Part shown: piece by piece, positions 8,886-19,859 of the stretch
How positions within the stretch are numbered: the stretch's first letter is position 1
How the letters are laid out: each line of letters opens with the position of its first letter
The notes under the pieces: model-generated
Database searches by the model: none
Seen by the model: only the letters and a program-made list of their open reading frames with translations
Told to the model about the DNA's origin: nothing
DNA from: Muscardinus avellanarius
Taxonomy: Eukaryota; Chordata; Mammalia; Rodentia; Gliridae
Reading direction: 5' to 3'
DNA length: 64,000 bases
NCBI GenBank assembly: GCA_963383645.1
Contig: OY726560.1
Location: 68,325,023 to 68,389,022 of the forward strand
Translations under genes and position numbers: made by a program

Positions 8886-9004
8886 GTGACGGGTAAGATC
8901 ATCCCCGGGACCATATCAACCTAAGACAGGGAAACAATCATGCTATTGTTCTCCCAATGACGGGTAAGAATGGTCCTTGAGGGTCGACAACCTAAGACAG
9001 GCAC
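8886..9004 (+). promoter_or_regulatory. Constitutive transport element (CTE)-like RNA export signal
   Basis: Two copies of a split motif lie between env and the PPT: TGACGGGTAAG (8887-8897; 8958-8968) and CCTAAGACAGG (8920-8930; 8991-9001). In type D retroviruses these sequences form two mirror-related internal loops of one long hairpin that recruits NXF1/TAP to export unspliced RNA. The stems are visible: apical AACAAT (8933-8938) with ATTGTT (8944-8949) and flanking GGG/CCC; middle GGACCAT with ATGGTCC; closing GTG (8886-8888) with CAC (9002-9004). Position and sequence both match. Recognition is from memory of the published CTE motif, not an alignment. Confidence 0.85.
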
Positions 9005-9030
9005 GATCCCGAGCCTTATTTTAATAAAAC

Positions 9031-9043
9031 AAAAAGGGGGAGA
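9031..9043 (+). other. Polypurine tract
   Basis: aaaaagggggaga directly abuts the 3' LTR and primes plus-strand DNA synthesis. An AATAAA lies just upstream (about 9022). Confidence 0.9.
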
Positions 9044-9499
9044 TGTCGGGGCCCACTCGGCTGGACCGAGATGGCACCCAGGCTTGTTGCCAGCGTGGAT
9101 TCAAGATGGCGCCTAGGCTTCTAGCCAAGTCATGAGACTCACAAGATGGACATCTCCTTGAGCATGCGCAGTGTGCCATGCTACGTGCCTGCAGAATGAT
9201 CAGTGATGCAAAGCCTCATGCTACCACCAGTCTGCCTATTAGAAAGTCAGAAGTGTGCATGCCCTAGCCGTGGGAAGCTTGGGGTTGGTAGGGAATAGAG
9301 GGAGGGATTTTGATGCTGATATATATTGTGCTTGTTGTATGCATTGTCAGACATATTAGAGAGACATATTCAGAGACATATTGAGAGACATATTATTGAG
9401 ACATATTAAGGATCCATTAAAGAAGAATTCATATTTCAGCTGAAGAGGTGTCTGTGTCGTTCTCTAAGCCCCTGCTGGTCGGAGTCTTAGGGGACGATA
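9044..9499 (+). repeat. 3' LTR of the provirus (456 bp)
   Basis: Same length and termini (TGTCGGG...GACGATA) as the 5' LTR, differing at seven positions: two within the first ten bases, then single changes near 9102, 9121, 9154, 9206 and 9459. Three of them are consistent with CpG/TpG transitions. Confidence 0.95.
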
Positions 9500-9692
9500 C
9501 TTTTTTTTTTTTTTGTGGTGGTACTGGGGATGGAACCCTTCTACCTCCAGGCTATACTCCCAGACCTATTTTATATTTTATTTGAAAACAGGGTCTCTTA
9601 ATCCAGCAAGACTGGCTTTGAACCTGCATGATCCTCCTGTCTCCGCCTCTCAAGCGAGCGTGGGGATTACAAGCATGTGCCACCATGTCCGG
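9500..9692 (-). mobile_element. B1-dID SINE into whose tail the provirus inserted
   Basis: Minus-strand B1-dID element: T-run 9501-9514 (its A tail), ID part, B1 part ending tgtccgg. Its 14-bp target duplication ctatctttttcctt occurs right after it (9693-9706) and again before the provirus (948-961). So the SINE was already in the L1 5' UTR when the provirus entered at its tail. Confidence 0.85.
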
Positions 9693-9706
9693 CTATCTTT
9701 TTCCTT

Positions 9707-10044
9707 CTCTTTATCTCTCCCTTGTCTTGTATTAAATCCACTTTATATCACTATACTAGAAACTCTACATTAGTTACTAGAATACTACTACATTTTTACT
9801 GTCTCTAATCTCTAGTATATACTACCTTACCAAATTCATACTTTCATTTTTTTTACCCTATCTGAGACTTTACCATATTCTTCCATTTACTCCTTCGCTT
9901 CCCTCCTTACTCAAGTTTCACTGTTGAATATAACATAACTTGCCCTTGGATATACCAGCTGGCACCTAGAGACTGAGAGAAATCTATCAAAAGCAACAGA
10001 TACAAACTTCTGAAACCACGAGAAGGAGAAACAACAAGGGAGCA
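9707..10044 (+). mobile_element. L1 5' UTR, continuation
   Basis: CT-rich then A-rich sequence that continues the 1-964 segment after the nested SINE and provirus and runs into the ORF1-like sequence at 10045. No separate gene seen. Confidence 0.6.
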
Positions 10045-10846
10045 ATGAGTTCTCACAACCCCACAATAAAAGAACCTGATAACACAAAATTGCAGAGATC
10101 TCCAGAAGGTCAAATCAGGAATGTAATTGTAGAAATAATACAGGAATTCTGAGAAGAATTTAGAGAAAGTCTGAAGAAAATAAAGGATGCAATCATTGAA
10201 GTAAAGGCATCTATTCAAACTATAGACAATCGACCAGACCACATAGAGAATAGAATCACACTCCCAGAAGATGATCACTCCAAAAATGAACACATAGTTT
10301 ATAACTTAGAAAAAACATTTCAACAGCAGGAATTGGACATTAAAGAAATATGGGCCCATTGTAAAAGCGCTAACCTAAGAATAATTGGCATAGAGGAAAG
10401 AAAAGAAGGTGAAACCAAAGGGATAAAAAAAATCTTTCCAAAGAAGTAATAGCAGAAAAATTTCCAAAGATACAGCAAGAGATCAATACACAGGTACAGA
10501 AAACTTATAGAACCCCCTTTAGACAAGATCAGAGAAAATGTTCCCCATGCCACACAATAGTCAAATGACCAATGTAGAAGCTAAAGAGAGAGTCTTAAAG
10601 GCAACAAAAACAAAAGACCAAGTGACATACAGAGGCAAACCAATTAGAATCACTCAAGACTTCCAAAACCAGGTCATAAAAGCCAGAAGAGCCTGGAGTA
10701 ACATATTCCAAACTCTGAAAGAAAACAACCTGCAGCTAAAAATTTCCTACCCAGCAAAACTATCTCTCAAATTAGATGGGGAAATAAAAATCTTACACGA
10801 CAAAGAGAAGCTTAAGGAATTTATTTATTCAAAACCAGTGGTAGAT
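10045..10846 (+). pseudogene. L1 ORF1 (RNA-binding chaperone), broken
   Basis: L1 ORF1p coats L1 RNA as a trimer and is needed for retrotransposition. The start ATG 10045 has a purine-rich context. The first frame encodes a charged coiled-coil-like region with an in-frame TGA at 10150-10152, then the conserved NLRIIGIEE motif (about 10370-10400) and stops near 10447. Later pieces run in other frames. 10538-10846 carries the conserved C-terminal domain: VTYRGKPIRITQDF, ARRAWSNIFQ and YPAKLSLKLDGEIK. At least two frameshifts and one stop are present. A SINE interrupts it at 10847, just before the expected C-terminus, and the assembly gap follows. Confidence 0.85.
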
Positions 10847-10886
10847 GCCGGGCATGGTGGCGCACACTTGTAATCCCTGTGCTTGG
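10847..10886 (+). mobile_element. B1-dID SINE, 5' end, cut by assembly gap
   Basis: gccgggcatggtggcgcac starts a plus-strand B1 head; only 40 bp are sequenced before the N-run. Confidence 0.85.
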
Positions 10887-11086
10887 NNNNNNNNNNNNNN
10901 NNNNNNNNNNNNNNNNNNNNNNNNNNNNNNNNNNNNNNNNNNNNNNNNNNNNNNNNNNNNNNNNNNNNNNNNNNNNNNNNNNNNNNNNNNNNNNNNNNNN
11001 NNNNNNNNNNNNNNNNNNNNNNNNNNNNNNNNNNNNNNNNNNNNNNNNNNNNNNNNNNNNNNNNNNNNNNNNNNNNNNNNNNNNNN
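10887..11086. other. Assembly gap, 200 N
   Basis: Exactly 200 unknown bases. The round number suggests a placeholder or estimate. ORF1 lies on its left and an L1 3' end on its right, so the missing sequence probably includes the rest of the SINE and much of the L1. Confidence 0.95.
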
Positions 11087-11255
11087 GGGATTTCATGAAA
11101 ATAGAAGGGACAACATTAGGATAAAGTAAGTAGATCAGGGGCAGGAGGGCAATGGGAATTTTTAGGGAGTGAATTTAATTAAATAAAACATATTACATGT
11201 ACATATCAATATACCACAATGAAACTGACCATTCTGTATAATATGCAGCAATAAA
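11087..11255 (+). mobile_element. L1 3' end
   Basis: Contains tatcaatataccacaatgaa, cattctgtataatatgc and a terminal aataaaaaa. This resembles the other L1 tails here (e.g. 61830-61880). It is probably the 3' end of the L1 that begins at 1, with the middle lost in the gap. Confidence 0.5.
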
Positions 11256-11271
11256 AAAGGCATACAATGTT

Positions 11272-11481
11272 GCTGGACATTGTGGCTCATGCCAGTAATC
11301 TTAGTACTTGAGAGGCTCAAGTATTACAGGCTTAAAGCCGCCTCATCCACTCAATGAGGCTTGTATCAACATAGCAAGATTCTGTTTCCAAATAAAAAAT
11401 AAAATAGAACTGGGGATATATAGCCCAAAGGTAAAATGCCTCTGGGTCAATCCCCACCACCTCCACATTAAAAAAAAAAAA
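11272..11481 (+). mobile_element. B1-dID SINE
   Basis: Full-length but divergent: B1 head (gtggctcatgccagtaatc), ID part (ctggggatatatagccc), A tail 11470-11481. Confidence 0.8.
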
Positions 11482-11658
11482 TTCATGATATATTACTCTA
11501 AGAAATAAACATGCAAATCAATACCTATTCTCTTTTTGTCTGTTTGATTAACACAGGACACAGGAAAAAAATATAAAAACTAAACAGGAGAAAGAGACTT
11601 TCACTTTCACTTCAGAGCCTACATAAAGTTTAAAGAATTATTTATAATTTATAACTTC

Positions 11659-11848
11659 TTTTTTTTTTGGTGGTGGTGGTACTGGGGTTCCTGGGAGCCC
11701 TTCTACCTCCAGGCTACACTCCCAAACCTATTTCATATTTTTGAAACAGGGTCTCTTGTGCCAGCGTGGCTGGCTTCGAACCTGCACGATCCTCCTGTCT
11801 CCGCCTCCCAAGAGCGGGGATTACAAGCGTGCGCCACCACGCCTGGCT
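11659..11848 (-). mobile_element. B1-dID SINE
   Basis: T-run, ggtactggggttcctggga, then a B1 head ending gcctggct. Target duplication ataatttata(a/c)cttct at 11644-11659 and 11849-11864. Confidence 0.9.
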
Positions 11849-11999
11849 ATAATTTATACCTTCTATTGTTTGTTTTTCTCTATTTTCAATTTAAATACTT
11901 CATTATTAATTCAAGTAACTCTGCTAGCCACTGTAAAATCTTATATTAGAGAGCTTTAAATCTTGGCCTCAAAATTTTTTTGACACCAAAAAGTAAATT

Positions 12000-12593
12000 T
12001 TTTTTTTTTTTTTTTGGTGGTACTGGGGGTAGAACCCAGGGGCTTTCTACCTCTGGGCCATGCTCCCAAACCTATTTTTTTTTATATTTTATTTGGAAAT
12101 AGGGTCTCTCTAAGTTTCTAAGAGCCTCACTAAGTAGCTAAGGCTGGCTTTTTTGTTTGTTTGTTTGTTTTGGGGTTTTTTGGGTTTTTTTTTTTTTTTT
12201 TTTTTTTTTGGTACTGGAGGTAGAGCCCAGAGGCTTTCTACCTCCAGGCTATACTCCTAGACCTATTTTATACTTTATTTGGAAACAGGGTCTCACTAAG
12301 TTGCTAAGAGCCTCACTAGGTAGCTGAGCTGGCTTTGAACCTGTGCGATCCTCCTGTCTCAACCTCCCAGGCATGGGGATTACAAGCATGCGCCACCATG
12401 CCCGGCTTAAGGGTCTCGCTAAGTTGCATAAAGGTCTCTGCTGGCCTCGATCCTCCTGTCTCAGCCTCCCAAGCGCTAGGATGACAGGCGTGCGCCACCA
12501 CGCCAGGCCTAAGGCTGGCTTTGAACCTGGCATGATCCTCCTGTCTCAGCCTTCCAAGCGCTCAGATTACAAGCGTGCGCCACCACTCCTGGC
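12000..12593 (-). mobile_element. Nested B1-dID SINEs (three copies)
   Basis: The outer element (12000-12150 and 12510-12593) is split by a 359-bp insert flanked by the duplication taaggctggctt (12139-12150; 12510-12521). The insert holds one complete SINE (T-run about 12180 to about 12406) and a B1 head fragment of another (12407-12509), so three copies are stacked in one orientation. Confidence 0.8.
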
Positions 12594-12599
12594 CAAAAG

Positions 12600-13790
12600 G
12601 AAATGTTTTACCTTTAGTTTTTATTTCAATCTATTGGGTTTTGAAATTAAACAAGAAAAAAAATTCATAAAAAACATTGAATTATCCTACCACCCCACAT
12701 AACTGAATGAGGTTCTATTTGTTATTGACCAGATCTAGATTTAAAAAAAAATGGATACACTTATTTCTTTTCACTTTTCCTAGTTTTAAACTATTTCCTA
12801 CACAAAAGTAACAGTAGTAACTGACATGTTCTTTTTCCATGATGATAGAACACTACTATGGGAACGTATAAAACCCTCAAATTTCCTTCTGGTACTGATC
12901 TATTTATGAGAATTTTTCTTTACATTTTAATCTACCAGTAATTTTGACAGACTAATGTTATAATATGTGTTGGACTGTAGTTTCAGAGATAATCACATAC
13001 TTCTGAATATTGCATTTGTTCCTGTAAAGAAAATATTTCAGAAAATTGGCTCTTATTCAATTCATTCTAAAATTTCTATTTGAGAACCTATTATGCTCTT
13101 GGCATTCAAATTATATGTTGTGAACTAATTCATACATAGGAGTGGCAAAAAATCATCTTTTATACAGCATATTATAACAATTGTGAAAATTATGATAACT
13201 TGATATTTGTTACCATATTTTGGGGCTCCAGGTATATTTGGGACTATGAAATCATAACTTTCTATAGGCAGTGAGAAATGGCTCATAATAGGGTTAATGA
13301 TATGTGATATTTAATAAATAAATTCAACCAAGAGAAAATAATTCTTGTTATCTGAGTTGTAATTTAAGTAAGCTTTAAGGGCCAATAACTGGTCACAAGT
13401 CACCACTCCTTACATACTGAGAATAATTTATCTTTGAAAACAGTTATCTATTCAAGGAAGAATGTTCAATAGCCTTCATATGTTTATTGACATATATGCC
13501 TTAGACCTTCTTCATAGAATTTTTACAGAAATAATGGTTACAGTTTCCTCTTTGATTAGAAATCATAATCATTTTGCAAGACCAAATGGACATGACATAC
13601 ACCACAGGAACATTCAATCCATAATTGTACTTCTTCCAATACACAGACTCATTAAAATTAAAGTAAGTTAGGAGTAAACCTGATTATCTCTCTGAGATGC
13701 AATCAATTCGTTGTTCAATAAGTAATTCCTTGAATATGAGTTATGATACTGTATAAATAACCAGTGGTTCTGTCTTTTGGAAACAGAAAA
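12600..13790. other. No recognisable feature
   Basis: AT-rich, apparently single-copy sequence. The ORF at 13462-13671 (69 codons) shows no motif. Confidence 0.5.
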
Positions 13791-13794
13791 CTTT

Positions 13795-14570
13795 TTGTTT
13801 TCTTGGGGAAAATAAATTAGCAGCGTGCATCCTCACGTCCTTTGGGTTAGGCATGGTCAGGCAAATTGCTTTGCCCAATAAAATCCATGAGCCGTTGGTG
13901 GGACTGCCAGTTAGTGCAGCTGCTTTGGAAATCAATGTGGAAGTTTCTCAGGACTGAGAATGGAGCAACCATATGATTCAGCAATAGTGCTTCAGGCATC
14001 TTCCCAAAGGAAAGATGATCAGAATATTTCAACCAATCATACTTGCATATCCATGTGCCTAATAATGTAATTTACAATAGCCAAATTATGGAGCCGGCCT
14101 AGGTGTCCATCAACAAATGAGTAGATCACAAAACTTTGATATATATGCAGAATGGAATTTTACTCAGGCATAAAGAACAAAATCACACCATTTGCAGGAA
14201 AATTGAGAATACTCTAGTGAGTACAGCCAGCCCCAAGGAATGAATAAGTGTATGTTCTATCTTATATGTGGAAGCTAGAGAGAGATTTATAAGTAAAGGC
14301 AACATCAGATAGGTGAGCAGAAACTCCAGAGGAATGGTTGAGGGGGTATTAAGGAAGGGAAGGGGAAAAAATTCATAAAGAATGCATTAGTAGAAATAAT
14401 GCTATTAATGTATACAAAATTGAAAATTCCTGTCTCTTCCAGGGTGAGGGTGAAGAGGGAGAAACTTGGTAGGGAGAGCAAAACAACTTACCTGTATATA
14501 TTTTTCTGACACTTTGTACCCCGATATGATGCAAACTTGCAATGCATCAAATAAAAAAAACACATCTTAA
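13795..14570 (+). mobile_element. L1 3' region (ORF2 end and 3' UTR), 5'-truncated
   Basis: Recognisable by ggtgggactgccagttagtg, acaatagccaaattatgga, gtgtccatcaacaaatga and ctcaggcataaagaacaaa, all typical of the mammalian L1 ORF2/3' UTR. It ends aataaaaaaaacaca. Degenerate, with no long ORF. Confidence 0.8.
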
Positions 14571-14579
14571 AACTGTTCA

Positions 14580-15200
14580 CTAGATAAAGTAGTAAACCCT
14601 GAATAAAATGGGCATCACATTCCTTTATTTTATTCACTCCTAAAACACTTCATGCACACTTTCTATTTATGGGCATGAATCCTGGCAAAACTACATAATT
14701 CATCTCCCATAATTCTTAAAAATGTCTACCTCTGAGCAAAATATATAACAAACAAGAAAGAATGAAACCCAAATTAAAAAAAATGCCATTTCTATCTTTA
14801 GCATTTTCAGCCCAATTACCAACTTTTCTTGGATTTAAGATCATTGGAATATAATGTTGAATAAACTTGTCAAAATATTTTGCTGTCAGTTTGGAGAAAG
14901 TAATAAAACATTAAAGGAGAATAGCCAGTGCAGCAGCTCACTTTGTTAGTAATGTTGTAGAGACAAAGAGAAAGCTCAGATGAAGCCAAAAACACTGTGT
15001 GTTATCTCGTATGACCTCACCGTTTCTTCTTCACCTAGGGGCTTTCCAAATTATATAAAGCAAAATCAAATTTTACACTTTTCCAAATCTTTTCTGAGTT
15101 TTATGGAAGAAAATATTTGCTATTTATAAGCCAATTTTAAGAACATAATCAAATCTAACTAGAATATATACTTTGATCCTAACAATTACCTCTTCACCTA
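14580..15200. other. No recognisable feature
   Basis: AT-rich sequence without repeats or coding signals that I recognise. Confidence 0.4.
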
Positions 15201-15204
15201 AGTA

Positions 15205-15474
15205 ACAGAATCTTGTACAATAGAAGGAGATACTATAGATGAGCAAATAAGGTGACCTAAGGGGATGAGAGAGGGGAAGAGAGGAATTCTCTAATGTACA
15301 TGATATGCATTAACAAACACATCAATGTCAGTCACTAAGCCAAACATGAGAAGGGGGGAGGGGGAGGGAATTGGGTAAGGGCTAATTGAGTGATGTGTGC
15401 ATGCCTGCCTACAACATCTTGTATCCCATTAACATGCATGACTATAGTGTACCAATAACATTTAAAAAAAAATG
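15205..15474 (+). mobile_element. L1 3' UTR fragment
   Basis: Shares gatgagcaaataaggtgacc, the G-rich run (aggggggagggggaggga) and the tatcccattaacatgcatga end with the L1 tails at 50020-50345 and 61490-61780. Confidence 0.8.
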
Positions 15475-15479
15475 CAAGC

Positions 15480-15713
15480 GGGGTGTGTTGGTGCACACCT
15501 GTAATCCGAATACTTGGGAGGCTGAGACAGGAGTATCACAGGTTAGAGAATAGGCTTGGCAAGGTGTGAGATGCTCATTAACCTAGCGAAACCCTGTTTC
15601 AAAATAAAAACTAAAAATAAAAACAAAAAACAAATACAGGGCTGGGGGTATAGCTTGGAAGTATAATACCCCTAGTATTATACTTCAATCCCCAGTATCC
15701 CCTCCACAAAAAA
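15480..15713 (+). mobile_element. B1-dID SINE
   Basis: Divergent full-length copy directly on the L1 tail; ID part ggctgggggtatagcttgga. The linker between halves is an expanded A-rich stretch. Confidence 0.85.
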
Positions 15714-15929
15714 TGAATATTTTTTCTAGAAATAAATTTCATTAGACTGTTCATGCTTCCTTGAATGTCCCTCTACTTTCTTTTAACATTTCATATCATG
15801 ACTATGGGCAGATTCTGATGTCTAGGACTTGATGGACTGTTTCAAACCAATAATGAATAAGTTTGAGAGTAGTTTCGGCCAAAATTTAAAAAATTTAAAC
15901 TGCATTTAAACTTACTTCTGTATAAGACT

Positions 15930-16050
15930 ACAGAGATGTTGCACCCCATTAAGATGTATAACTATAATGCACCAATAAAATAAAAAAAATAATGCAAGCA
16001 GGGTATGTTGGCACACACCTGTAATCCCAATACTTGGGAGGCTGAGACAG
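15930..16050 (+). repeat. Duplicated L1 tail plus SINE head fragment
   Basis: ccattaagatgtataactat (L1 tail), aataaaataaaaaaa, then a B1 head gggtatgttggcacacacct ending gagacag. This copies the junction at 15425-15530 about 515 bp away. Confidence 0.75.
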
Positions 16051-16054
16051 ACCT

Positions 16055-16685
16055 CCTTTCTTGTAGACTACCTTTCTCATAACTTTGCATAGACTACCTT
16101 TCTTTTAACTTTGCATAGTTTAAAATATAAGCGAGTTAAAAGGAATATCTTACTGACTGATTTATATACTTAAGTAAAATAATGCAATTAAAAGGAAAAA
16201 CCCAATGATTAATTCAGATTACTAATGCTAGAACACATTTTTCTCAACTGATATGCTTTACATAATTACTAATATACTAAAAAAGTAAAATCAATTTGAT
16301 TTTCTTACAGAATGGAAAGAGGAGGCCTAGATAAGGCATAGAAAACTTGAAAACTCATAGGTTTCTCCTCTGTGGTTTTAGCTAACTGAGAAATTAAGGA
16401 CACAGGATGCTTGTCCTAGGAATCTGAACAGGCCCATGAACAATGGAGCTGAAATGGTCAGGTCATGAATATCAGTTCATAGAATTTCTCAGTCACTTTA
16501 AGATATGTAGACCTCTAAGTACATGATGAAACCATAACTGTCATTGTGACTTCAACATGTTTATGTTCCAACATAAGCCTTGGGCTTTTATTGAAAATGA
16601 TCATTGCAAGCTGAATAACTTTCACAAGGATACTCATCAATTAGTCTCAGCACTTTTCTCTCAAGCAGTATGTTCACTTTACATC
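16055..16685. other. No recognisable feature
   Basis: Contains a short local duplication (agactacctttct(t/c), 16064 and 16092). Otherwise nothing recognised. Confidence 0.4.
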
Positions 16686-16700
16686 AAGTCTTGAGATTTT

Positions 16701-16889
16701 TTTTTTTTTTTTTTTTGGTGGTACTGGGGTTCCTGGAAGCCCTCCTTCCTCCGGGCTACACTCCCAGACCTATTTTATATTTTTGAAACAGGGTCTCTTA
16801 CGCCAGCACGGCTGGCTTCAAACCTGCGCAATCCTCCTGTCTCCGCCTCCCAAGCGCGGGGATTACAAGCGTGCGCCACCACGCCCGGC
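16701..16889 (-). mobile_element. B1-dID SINE
   Basis: Young-looking copy with perfect target duplication aagtcttgagatttt (16686-16700; 16890-16904). Confidence 0.95.
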
Positions 16890-16989
16890 AAGTCTTGAGA
16901 TTTTAAGCAACTAGCTAAGTTAGTAAAGAATTGCCTTCCATATACATTTAAAATTAATATCTTTATTAACATAAAATTTGTGTACCATA

Positions 16990-17670
16990 AAATTGTAAGT
17001 ATAACGGTTGGTGATTTTCATTAAACATATACAGGTGTGCAACCACTACCACAATATAAGAGCAGAACATTTCCACTACTCCAAAAAGTTCTTCTAGGCC
17101 CATTGCAGTCAATCCTTGTCCCCCACCAGCCTTCCTGAGAATTTGCTTTCTGTTTCTATAAACTTAGCTTTTCTAGAAGTTTTGTGGGAACAAATGTATA
17201 TACTGTGCTTTTATGTCTGGCTATTTTCACTCAGCATAATGTTCTTGAAGAACATCTATGTTTTTGCATGTCTATTTCTATTTACTGCTAAATAATATTA
17301 TAGAGCATAAAAATGCTACAGTTTGTGTATTCATTTTCTAGTTGATGGACCCCACAGATTGGTTCCCCAGATAGGTTTACTGTTAGGAACGTCTGTGTAG
17401 ATGCGTAGTGTGGCCATGTTCTCATTTCTCTTGGATAGTTAAGTGAGAGAGACACTGCTGGGTTGTATGATAAGCACATGTTTTACTTTTTAGAAACTAT
17501 CAAAGTGATGACATGTTTATAGAAATTTGACCATTTTTAATTTTTTCTTATTCTGTTGACAAAGTTCTTTTATATTCTGAATACAAATCCCTTATCCGAT
17601 ATATAGTTTACAAATATACCCAAATATATCCCTTGTCTTTTTATTTTCTTAATTATGTCTTTGGAAAAAC
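16990..17670 (-). mobile_element. Old L1 fragment, antisense
   Basis: Read in reverse it resembles old mammalian L1 3' sequence: tcactcagcataatgttctt, ctgctaaataatattataga and ccttatccgatatatagttt are characteristic antisense words. Ends are unclear. Confidence 0.65.
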
Positions 17671-19850
17671 AAAATATTAAAGTCTAATTAGACTTTAGAT
17701 AAATGTATCTATTTTTTACTTATGGAATTTGCTTTGGGTGCCACCCTGAGATATCTTTGCCAAATCTACAGTTACAACATTTTCTTTTAATATTTCTTCT
17801 AGAAATTTTTATTGCTTTAAATCATGTATGTAAATTTTGGATTAATAATTTTGTATGGAGCAAGTAAGAGTTTATGTAAAATATGATTGTTCTGTTGTGT
17901 GTTTATTTGGTTTTGGTTTCTAGTTGGCATTTGGTTTTGTTTCTCTATTGGATTTTCTGTTTTATTTATTTATTTATTTATTTATTGCTTGTACCCCCAT
18001 CTATAGACCCACACATCACACGCATGTGCGTGTGCACACACAAGAGAGACATGCACACATGCATATTCATAAATATTTGGGTTCATTTCCAAGCCCTCTA
18101 TTCTCACATGCTTTTATTTGAAGATTTTCAAGGCATTTGGAACAGAAAGAAGAAAATCAGAGGCGAATTGGTAGCTACTAAAACAGATTTCAAATGACCA
18201 TATTACCATATTGAAGGGTTTTTTTATGATGAGTTTTTTCCTTCTGCTATCTACTTTGCTTAATCTTAGTTTTTCTTCAATGAGAAACATTATAATGAGT
18301 CAATAAAGTGTGAGTTCTAAAGCCAATTGGGCTCATGGAAAGATGTGACGACAAGCAAGAGCCTTCAGAAATCAGGACCGTGAGTGGCTTGGAATCCCAG
18401 GTAAAGAGCTTTGCCTCGAAGTGCTTGCCTTCAGGTTCTGCTTTTCACTGCCAGGAGGGCTTCTTTATCATCCATCTGCACATTCATAGATGACTGTGAG
18501 ACTTAAAGCTCTGTTTCAACAAGAAAAGATGTTATCACATCTGTACATGAAATTTTGGTTCTCAATTACTTTAGTCCCTATATCCTTGTTGTTGTCCTAT
18601 GGTTTTGTTTCAAAAATGTATAATGTTCATTGTGTTTTTACCTATAGAAATCCAAAAATAAATATATCTCAGGGACTCTTTTTGTTCACATTTTTTTCTG
18701 AGAATTTTAGTATCTATAAATCTATATTATTTTGATCTCAGTTATCAAATATAGTTTGGCTTGAGTTTTCTCTTCTGTCAATTTAAAATTTCTACATAAA
18801 ACACTAACTTTCATCTTCCTTTTATTATTTTTTTATACTTAATCATTTCACAGTATTTTTAAATGTGTCACTGGAATTTCTTCTATGATTTTTAATTTTT
18901 ATTTACTCTAAGCCGAACATGTAAGAGCAGCATAGCATTTGGGAGATCAGAAATGAAGATGAAATTGTAGTAACTTAATTTAACCAAATGAAGAGACTTT
19001 TATAGTTGATAAAATGTCAGAACCATTTATAGCATCTCCAGTTGAAGGAAGAAGGAATGAAGGAAGGAAGGGTCTTAACAAATTTCTTATGATCTTCTTT
19101 TGGGTCACGAATCACATGGAACAATTAAGTCAAGGGTGACAGTTTTCCAGAGCATGAAGACACATGAAACTCAATTTTAGTATCTTCTAAACTTAATGGA
19201 TCATGGCTAAAAATAAGTACAATAGAGAGATTGTCCAGAACTGTGGTGTCTTGGTGTCTTACATATTTGCTGTATGAACCCCTGCTTGGCCATGTCCTGG
19301 CCTTGGCGCCAGAGGTAGAACGATGCAACATCTCCAGTGTTTTCAGAGGCCTGCATTTGACACTGCAGCCTTCAAAGCATTTTATAGGGCAGCACTAATG
19401 TCTCTGAACACTCTGTTAATATTTCTTTCTCCTTCAAAGTTCACAATTACAAACTGTGCTTGGTTTATGTTTCTGTATGAACAGTGGGTGGAGGAGGGGA
19501 ACTCACAGACACAGTGGAAGCGAGGGCGACTGTTTCTGGTTGGCCTTGGGAAGAAAAAGGGGCTCTTGATTTTTGACAGAATTCTTCAGATTCATTTTTG
19601 GAAAATCATTAAGTGCTGAGGACATGAAGGACGTGATCACATTTGTTTTATCCATTACCATTCTGCCTTTATCTAGCATAGAGCCTACAGGCAAGAAATG
19701 TTTTTTCATGATAGACTGGATTTATGTAGCATTTAAAATAACCTTCCACTTTATGTGCTACATATTTTTCCAATGCACAGGAATAGACAAGCTTGTGATA
19801 AGTGTTTGGGATATTGTCAGGTTTTATTACTATAGCAGGTACTTGAATTA
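17670..19850. other. Mostly unrecognised sequence with small simple repeats
   Basis: Holds (TTTA)n at 17958-17986 and a CA/CG-rich patch at 18008-18060. Weakly GC-richer sequence at 18330-18480 contains caggtaaag, a donor-like word, with no flanking coding signal. The overlapping ORFs at 19323-19851 show no motif. Confidence 0.4.
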
Positions 19851-19859
19851 ATTAGCTTA

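Larger units (their letters stand above)
965..9499 (+). mobile_element. Betaretrovirus-like endogenous provirus (class II / ERVK)
   Basis: Complete proviral layout: 5' LTR, PBS, leader, gag, pro, pol, env, CTE-like element, polypurine tract, 3' LTR. Class II assignment rests on dUTPase fused ahead of the protease in its own frame, a G-patch after the protease, two Gag zinc knuckles, gag/pro/pol in three successive -1 frames, and a dinucleotide-offset PBS. The flanks give an imperfect 6-bp target duplication (cttttc 959-964; cttttt 9500-9505). Breaks: frameshift near the gag start, solo LTR in RT, frameshift in an A-run in RT, stop at the start of the IN core. pro and env are uninterrupted. 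The intact paired LTRs and their low divergence indicate a fairly young insertion. Confidence 0.95.

Noticed and set aside
18330..18480. Possible exon (GC-richer, with caggtaaag)
   Set aside because: No acceptor or sustained open frame that I could support.
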